Assembly (NCBI GenBank): GCA_963717635.1
Contig: OY970347.1
Location: 1,736,001-1,800,000, forward strand
Direction of reading: 5' to 3'
DNA: 64,000 nt
Source: JALZKA01 sp963717635
GTDB taxonomy: Bacteria; Actinomycetota; Thermoleophilia; Solirubrobacterales; 70-9
Part shown: piece after piece, positions 58,951 to 64,000 of the stretch
Numbering within the stretch: the first letter of the stretch is position 1
How the letters are laid out: each line of letters opens with the position of its first letter
Notes under the pieces: generated by a model
The model's input: the letters and a program-made list of their open reading frames with translations, nothing else
Databases searched by the model: none
What the model was told of the DNA's origin: nothing
Made by a program: the position numbers and the translations under genes

Positions 58951-60396
58951 CTAGCCTCCGCTCCCTGATAGGGGCAGCGAGTAGCGCAACGCGCACGCCG
59001 CGAGGCTGTCCTCGCGGCAAGTCTGCTCGAGCGCCTCGCCGAGCATCGCCGAGAGCCTGGAGGGCCCGCCGCCGCGGCTCCGCATCGCCGAGGCAGGCAG
59101 CCCGAAGCCCTCGGGCGTGAACTCGAAGTTGTTCACGTAGATCTGCGAATACGGCCCGTTGTTTGCGTGGGTCGAGAACGCCGCTGTCCACAGGTCGGCG
59201 GTCTGGGCGATGCCGCCCTTGAACTTGTCGAGCGCCTGGGCGGTCGCCGCGAACTTCCCGACCGCGGGCGTCACCTCGTTCGCGATCCGATCCCCGAGCC
59301 CCCTCGTCCCCTCCTCGAACAGGCGAACCGGCCGCCGGCCGTCACGGACGAGCTGCTCGAACAGGGTCAGGAGCTCCTGGCCCTTGGGCACGAGCTCGTT
59401 GAGGCGCACCGCGGCAGGCTCGAGGTTCCCGGTCACCGGGATCAGCTCGTCGAGCGCCGAGTTGAGCGGCGCCGCCAGCGCCTGCCCCGCCGCGAGCGTG
59501 CGCTCCGCCTCGGCCAGCACCGGTGCGAGCAGCCGGGTCGCCTCCGCAAGCTCCACCTCGCGCGCTGCCGTCACCGCGAGCGTGTCGCTGCCGGCATGGA
59601 TCGCCCGAGCGAGCTGATCGCCGCGCCGGCCCAGCGTTCCGAACACGACATCGAGGTGATCGACGAGCCTGGTGATCAGCTCGCGGCGCTCGTCGAGCGC
59701 CGCCGCGAGTGGCGTGGCCGTGTCCGTGAGCCGGCCGAGCCGGTCCAGGATCTCGCGCAGTCGCTTGGGCTGTCGCTGCCCGCCGAGCGCCGTGGCCGCC
59801 TCGCTGATCAGCGTCCTGACCTGAGCCTGGGTGTCCGCGTCGAGCACCGAGGTGAGCTCGTCGATGTGCACGTACTTGTCCGTGCGCGCCGCCGGGATCG
59901 GTTCGCCGTCCGGGAGTTGGTTGTCGGGGCCGCCGTCGCCGTCCTCGTCGATCGGCGTCCCGGGGTTGACGTTCACGACCAGCACCTGGAGCACGTTGAG
60001 AGGGCGCAGGTTCGCGGTCGCGTCGTCGAAGATCTTGCCGCGCAGATCCGGGTCGAGCCGCAGCGTCACGATCGCCCGGCCGTCTTCCTCCACGACCTTC
60101 ACCACCCGCCCCGCGGAGGAGCCCGCGACCCCGGCCGTCGGCTCCTTGCTCGGATCGAGCCCGGCGGCGTCGGGCAGCACCACGTCGACGAGATACGGCT
60201 CGGGCGAGAACGGGATCCGGATCTGCTTCTTGACCAGCGTGTAGCCGATGAAGACCATCGCGGCCACCACCTGCAGGATCAAGACGGTCCTGGTAAGCGG
60301 GATCCGCCCCGCCTTCAGCGACGGATCGACGAACTCTTTGAGGCCCACCAGGAAGCGGCCGGGCAGCCTCGTCAGTCGGGCGAGCCAGCCGCTCAT
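58951..60396 (-). CDS. MCE-family (MlaD domain) protein
   Basis: 481 residues from ATG 60396 (ATGA overlap). N-terminal cytoplasmic segment, TM (TVLILQVVAAMVFIGYTLV), MlaD domain with VAGSSAGRVVKVVEEDGRAIV and LRPLNVLQVLVVNVNPG, then helical repeats (LVDHLDVVFGTLGRRGDQL) and a C-terminal Cys pair. Partner chain of the hetero-hexameric Mce ring and tube. Confidence 0.9.
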   Translation of the reverse strand: MSGWLARLTRLPGRFLVGLKEFVDPSLKAGRIPLTRTVLILQVVAAMVFIGYTLVKKQIRIPFSPEPYLVDVVLPDAAGLDPSKEPTAGVAGSSAGRVVKVVEEDGRAIVTLRLDPDLRGKIFDDATANLRPLNVLQVLVVNVNPGTPIDEDGDGGPDNQLPDGEPIPAARTDKYVHIDELTSVLDADTQAQVRTLISEAATALGGQRQPKRLREILDRLGRLTDTATPLAAALDERRELITRLVDHLDVVFGTLGRRGDQLARAIHAGSDTLAVTAAREVELAEATRLLAPVLAEAERTLAAGQALAAPLNSALDELIPVTGNLEPAAVRLNELVPKGQELLTLFEQLVRDGRRPVRLFEEGTRGLGDRIANEVTPAVGKFAATAQALDKFKGGIAQTADLWTAAFSTHANNGPYSQIYVNNFEFTPEGFGLPASAMRSRGGGPSRLSAMLGEALEQTCREDSLAACALRYSLPLSGSGG

Positions 60397-61745
60397 GAGC
60401 ACCCTCCCGCCGACTCGAACTTCCGTGCTGCCCGAGGGTTGACCCGCGCAATCGCGTCACATTCGACCGCTTCGCCCTCTGGTGCGCCGGCCTCGAACGG
60501 TAGGACGATCCCGCCGTCAGTCAGCGCGTCCAGGAGCCCGCTGACCGCGGTCGGGTCGAAGTAGACCGCCTGGTTCCACACGTGGCCCCAGCCCTCCGGG
60601 TTCTGCGCCTGCGTCTGGTAGGGGCGGAAGACGGCGCTGGCCGCGGCGAACAGCTGTGCAAGCTGCTTGTAGGTCGGCTCACCGTGGATCCCGTCGGCGA
60701 AGAGCACCGGCAGGATCGAGTCGCCGAACGTCTCGGCGACATCCTTGCCTTCGTTTTGGATCAACTTCGTCAGGGGTCGCGCTGTCTGGCTCAGCCGCCG
60801 GGTGATCTTGCGCTGCGCGGCGATCAGCGGCGTCGCGTCGCGGAGCACCGGAATCGATCGCTCGACGAGCGGCGTCGCGGCGTGCACCGCGGCGGTCAGG
60901 GGTGGCAGCGCCGGGATCGCCTCGATCGCGAAGCGGTCGAGGCGATCGACGAGGCCGACGAGGGTCGGCGCGGCCTCGCGCAGCTCACGCAGCGCGCCGG
61001 GCAGCGCGGCGACGGCGGCGTCGAGCGGTGCGCCGCCGTCGACGGTGAGGGCGGCGGCCGTGCGGTTGAGCCGCTGCGCCAGCGGGATCAGCTCCGCCTC
61101 CTTGGTCGCGACCGCGTCGAGGGTCTCCGCCGCGCCGCTCACCGCGGCCGCAAGCTCGATCCGGCTTGACCCCTGGAGCGCGCGTGCCGGGCCCTTGAGG
61201 CTCCGCGTCAGATCCGGACCGGCCTTGAGCGTGCGCTGGATCCCCAGGATCGCCTTCCCGCGCAATGTCTGCGAGCCGGTGGCGGCAAGCTCGCGCAGGT
61301 TCTCCCGGATCTCCGGACGCAGGATCCGAAGCGCCTCGTCGAGCGTCACGTAGTTGCTGGTCTGCTCCCTCGGGATCAGCTCCTCCTCCGGCAGCTCGGG
61401 CGCGCTCGGGCTGCCGGGATGGAGGTCGACGAAGCTCGAGCCCTCGAAGAGCGTGTGGGGGCGCATGTCGACCCGCGCGTCCGTGTGAACCGAGATGTCC
61501 TGCTCGAGCACCAGTTCGACGACCGCGTCATCGCCCTCGCGCTCGACCGACCCGAGCGTCCCGACGTTGACGCCGGCGACGCGGATGTCCCTCCCGATCG
61601 ACCCCAGCCCCTGCACCGATTCGAACTCGGCGAAGTACCTGTGGGTCTCCTTGAACGGCGCCGGCCGGGTCACGCCGATCACGAAGATCAGGATGCCTCC
61701 GGCGATTGCCAGGAAGCCGAGGATCCGCTTTGTCGCGCGGCTCAT
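60393..61745 (-). CDS. MCE-family (MlaD domain) protein
   Basis: 450 residues from ATG 61745 (ATGA overlap). TM ILGFLAIAGGILIFVIGVT, MlaD domain IRVAGVNVGTLGSVEREGDD and the FEGSSFVDLHPGS turn, then a helical domain (PLAQRLNRTAAALTVDGGAP) and a C-terminal region with two Cys near the stop. Component of the same operon. Confidence 0.9.
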   Translation of the reverse strand: MSRATKRILGFLAIAGGILIFVIGVTRPAPFKETHRYFAEFESVQGLGSIGRDIRVAGVNVGTLGSVEREGDDAVVELVLEQDISVHTDARVDMRPHTLFEGSSFVDLHPGSPSAPELPEEELIPREQTSNYVTLDEALRILRPEIRENLRELAATGSQTLRGKAILGIQRTLKAGPDLTRSLKGPARALQGSSRIELAAAVSGAAETLDAVATKEAELIPLAQRLNRTAAALTVDGGAPLDAAVAALPGALRELREAAPTLVGLVDRLDRFAIEAIPALPPLTAAVHAATPLVERSIPVLRDATPLIAAQRKITRRLSQTARPLTKLIQNEGKDVAETFGDSILPVLFADGIHGEPTYKQLAQLFAAASAVFRPYQTQAQNPEGWGHVWNQAVYFDPTAVSGLLDALTDGGIVLPFEAGAPEGEAVECDAIARVNPRAARKFESAGGCS

Positions 61746-63097
61746 GGGCATGGCGCGCTGTCACTTTCCGCGCTGCCGGGCTCGGGGTATGGGTTGCGGG
61801 CCTCGTGGCAGGTGAGGATCGGGATCACGCGGCCCGAGGGCGCGCCGGCGCCCACGCCCGTTCCCTGCGGGAAGGGCTGGCTCGTCACCTCGGCGAGCCG
61901 TTCGCCGGCGACGATGATGTCGTCGATGTACGGGCTCACCTTGGCGACCACGGTCTTCGCGTCGCGGGCCAGGCCGCCGGGCGCGTCGGGATGCTCCAGC
62001 GCGGTGAGGATCGGGAAGATCTTCCGGACCACCGGGATCGTCGAGCTGATGATCGGGTTCGCGAGCTCGCCGATCAGGACCGTCTCGGTTCGAAGCTCGT
62101 CGCCGAGAGCGAGCAGCCGGTTGAGTCGCGGCAGCGCCCCGTTCACGCTCCGGACCGCGGGCTCGAGCTCGACGGCCGCGTCCGCGAGCTCGTTCAGCGT
62201 GGGGATCGCCACTGGCGCGGTCTCCAGGAACTCCTCCTGGAACGGGGGCAAGAGCTCGATCGCCTGGCCGAGCTGCTCGCGCCGCGATGCCACCGCGTCG
62301 AACACGGCGCCACCGGACGAGATCGTCCCGGCGACGTCGTCGGGACGGAACCCGCGCAGCGCGTCCGTGGTGCTCGCGCCGCCGCTGACGAGCTCGCCGA
62401 GCGCGCCCTCGTCGCGGGTGGCCGCGTCGAGCTGCTTGCGGAGGTTGGTCGAGACGGGCTCCAGGTCCTTGAACGCGGAGTTGAGGCCGGTGCCGCGGCC
62501 GGCGACGCCCTGGCCGATGTTGACGACCGTCGAGCGCAGCGATTCGCGCGCCTCCTGGTCGAACAGCTGGACGACCTCGAGCAGGTCGACCCCCGAGCTG
62601 ACGTTCTCCCGGGCGATCGTGTCGCCATTCTCCATCGGGTCATCCCGATTGCCCGGCTCGATCTCGAGGTACGTCTGGTAGACGATCGAGTGCACCCGCA
62701 CGTACGCGGTCGCGTCCTTGCCGATCGGCCGGAACGTGGGCTTGGTGATGTTCGCCGTGACCGTGGCCCCGCCCGTTTCCCGGTTCGGCTCGACGCCGCT
62801 GATCAGGCCGGCGAGCTGGCCGCTTACCCGCACCGCCTGGCCGACGCGCAGTGGCGGGGCCGATCCCTGGTCCTCACCGTTGAACTCCGTCGGCCGGTCG
62901 GGCGGGACTTCGACGCTGATCCGGTAGGCGCTCTGGAACGGCGGGCCGGTCGTGGAGGCGAATGCGATGTAGGCGAGGAACAGCGCCACTGCGGCGACGC
63001 CGAACCCGAGCAGGAGCGTGTGGTCGTTTAGCTTCTCAGCGGCTCTGGTGACCCGCTGGTTGAGGTGCGACGAGGCTTTTCTCGGTTCCCGCGCCAT
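61742..63097 (-). CDS. MCE-family (MlaD domain) protein
   Basis: 451 residues. TM LLLGFGVAAVALFLAYIAF, MlaD domain VGQAVRVSGQLAGLISGVEP with YVRVHSIVYQTYLEIEPG, helical region with LLPPFQEEFLETAPVAIP, C-terminal ILTCHEARNPYPEPGSAES and a final Cys. Start shares a base with the upstream gene stop (TGATG). Confidence 0.9.
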   Translation of the reverse strand: MAREPRKASSHLNQRVTRAAEKLNDHTLLLGFGVAAVALFLAYIAFASTTGPPFQSAYRISVEVPPDRPTEFNGEDQGSAPPLRVGQAVRVSGQLAGLISGVEPNRETGGATVTANITKPTFRPIGKDATAYVRVHSIVYQTYLEIEPGNRDDPMENGDTIARENVSSGVDLLEVVQLFDQEARESLRSTVVNIGQGVAGRGTGLNSAFKDLEPVSTNLRKQLDAATRDEGALGELVSGGASTTDALRGFRPDDVAGTISSGGAVFDAVASRREQLGQAIELLPPFQEEFLETAPVAIPTLNELADAAVELEPAVRSVNGALPRLNRLLALGDELRTETVLIGELANPIISSTIPVVRKIFPILTALEHPDAPGGLARDAKTVVAKVSPYIDDIIVAGERLAEVTSQPFPQGTGVGAGAPSGRVIPILTCHEARNPYPEPGSAESDSAPCP

Positions 63098-64000
63098 CAG
63101 GTCCCCAGCAAGAAGTCGAGGAGGTCAGCGAGCGCTGCCTCGCTCGGGGGCTTCTTCCCCTTGCCGCCGCCCTGCTTGCCCTCGCCGGCCTTCCCGTTGC
63201 CCTTGCCAGAGCCGCCAAGAAGCGGCGAGAGCAGGTCTTCGATCTTGGGCAGCTTCAGGCCGGGCGGCTTCGGCGAGGCCGCAGCGCCGGGCCGGTCGCT
63301 GCTACCTGCCGGCCGGCCCGTCCTGGAGGGCTCGCGATCGCCGCTCCGTTGCGCGCGCGCGCCGGTGCGGAACGGGAATGGGAGTCCGCCGCCGGCGATC
63401 ACGTCCGCGAGGCAGCCCGGCTCGACCGGCACGCCGAAGATCCCGCAGTTGAGGATGGCCGAGACCCGCAAGAAGTTGCGGTTGGCGTGCTCGGCCGGGT
63501 AGGGCGGCAGGTCGCCGGGCTGCACCGCGACGGCGCCGAAGCCGCGCCTGGACAGAGTTCCCTCGCCCGGGACGCCGTAGGAATCGTCGTCGAACAGGGA
63601 CGGGAAGGCGCCGTCGTTGTCCGGGTCGCCGGTGCCGCCGAGCACCGAGTTGATCAGGTCCGACGCCGCGGCGGTGAAGTCGAAGACTCCGGTGATGACC
63701 CGGTCCTTGCCCACGATGAGCGACGGCAAGGCCGCCTTGAGCAGCCGCCGCGCCAACTCCAGGGTGGGCGTGCTGGCGTCGATCGTCGCGTCGGCGTCGT
63801 CGAGGAATGCCGGTAGCCGCTCGATCGCCGTCGCAAGCTCGGGAGCTCCGCTGGCGACCTCCTCGGCCAGGGGGCGGCCCTCGACCGCGGCTCTTCTCAG
63901 CGCCGCCAGGGTGGTCCGAGCGCTCGCGGCCGTCGCCGGGAGGCGTTCGAGCGAGGCGTTCAGCGCGGTGCCGTGCTGGGCCGTCGTCACCACGGTCGCC
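63097..64000 (-). CDS. MCE-family protein, N-terminus beyond window edge
   Basis: Only the C-terminal ~300 residues are visible; the start lies past base 64000. Helical Mce domain (LERLPATAASARTTLAALRR), FDFTAAASDLINSVLGG, a segment with NCGIFGVPVEPGCLADV (Cys pair), then a low-complexity tail rich in Lys, Gly and Pro ending LADLLDFLLGT. yrbE permease genes would be expected upstream. Confidence 0.85.
   Translation of the reverse strand, partial: ATVVTTAQHGTALNASLERLPATAASARTTLAALRRAAVEGRPLAEEVASGAPELATAIERLPAFLDDADATIDASTPTLELARRLLKAALPSLIVGKDRVITGVFDFTAAASDLINSVLGGTGDPDNDGAFPSLFDDDSYGVPGEGTLSRRGFGAVAVQPGDLPPYPAEHANRNFLRVSAILNCGIFGVPVEPGCLADVIAGGGLPFPFRTGARAQRSGDREPSRTGRPAGSSDRPGAAASPKPPGLKLPKIEDLLSPLLGGSGKGNGKAGEGKQGGGKGKKPPSEAALADLLDFLLGT

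Noticed and set aside
1..64000. tRNA, rRNA, CRISPR arrays, insertion sequences, phage genes, origin of replication
   Set aside because: Reading the gaps on both strands gave no cloverleaf with a GGTTCGA-type T-arm, no regularly spaced direct repeats, no transposase or integrase motifs, and no DnaA-box cluster.

Overview
The window is high-GC, almost fully coding DNA of an actinobacterial type. The best fit is the class Thermoleophilia (Solirubrobacterales or relatives). This is judged from gene content and style, not from a marker phylogeny. Pointers are: a near-complete division and cell-wall (dcw) cluster with a meso-diaminopimelate-type MurE and no ftsA; split glycine-cleavage P protein; separate NHEJ ligase, Ku and polymerase genes; an Mce operon; many GTG starts; and many genes with a -10-like hexamer only 6-8 nt before the start codon, which suggests leaderless mRNAs. 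No tRNA, rRNA, CRISPR array, prophage or insertion sequence was seen.

Layout. 1-9.9 kb: aromatic amino-acid genes (aroF, tyrA, aroA, aroH, a HisC-type aminotransferase) together with rluB, scpA, scpB and trpS. A 29-codon aromatic-rich leader ORF precedes aroF. 9.9-15.1 kb: FetAB-type exporter, then the NHEJ set. 15.2-19.6 kb: glycine cleavage (gcvT, gcvH, gcvPA, gcvPB). 19.6-36.1 kb: dcw cluster, read leftwards from mraZ to ftsZ, with candidate MraZ boxes ahead of mraZ. 36.5-44.6 kb: membrane protein, tadABC, EamA transporter, 2-hydroxyacid dehydrogenase, ATL protein, cpaB and a two-component system. 44.6-49.4 kb: unknown acidic protein, a divergent Rho, transaldolase-like enzyme, glpD and a frameshifted nitroreductase. 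49.4-56.0 kb: an operon behind a cobalamin riboswitch. 56.0-64.0 kb: an AarF/UbiB-type kinase, then five mce genes running off the right edge.

The most interesting system is at 49.4-56.0 kb. A clear cobalamin riboswitch (55845-55996, minus strand) leads five genes: a secreted DUF4430-like protein with RTX-like repeats, a DUF4430-like lipoprotein, EcfT, a fused double EcfA, and an ECF S-component fused to an extracytoplasmic alpha/alpha-toroid with QxxxGxW repeats. Animal intrinsic factor and transcobalamin pair the same two folds, a toroid and a DUF4430-like domain. The operon therefore reads as a bacterial surface cobalamin-capture device joined to an ECF importer. This is inference from domain content plus the riboswitch.

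Other unusual points are a Rho whose Walker-A lysine is replaced by arginine, two families of short dispersed repeats, and two genes (NHEJ polymerase, ATL) with no normal start codon.
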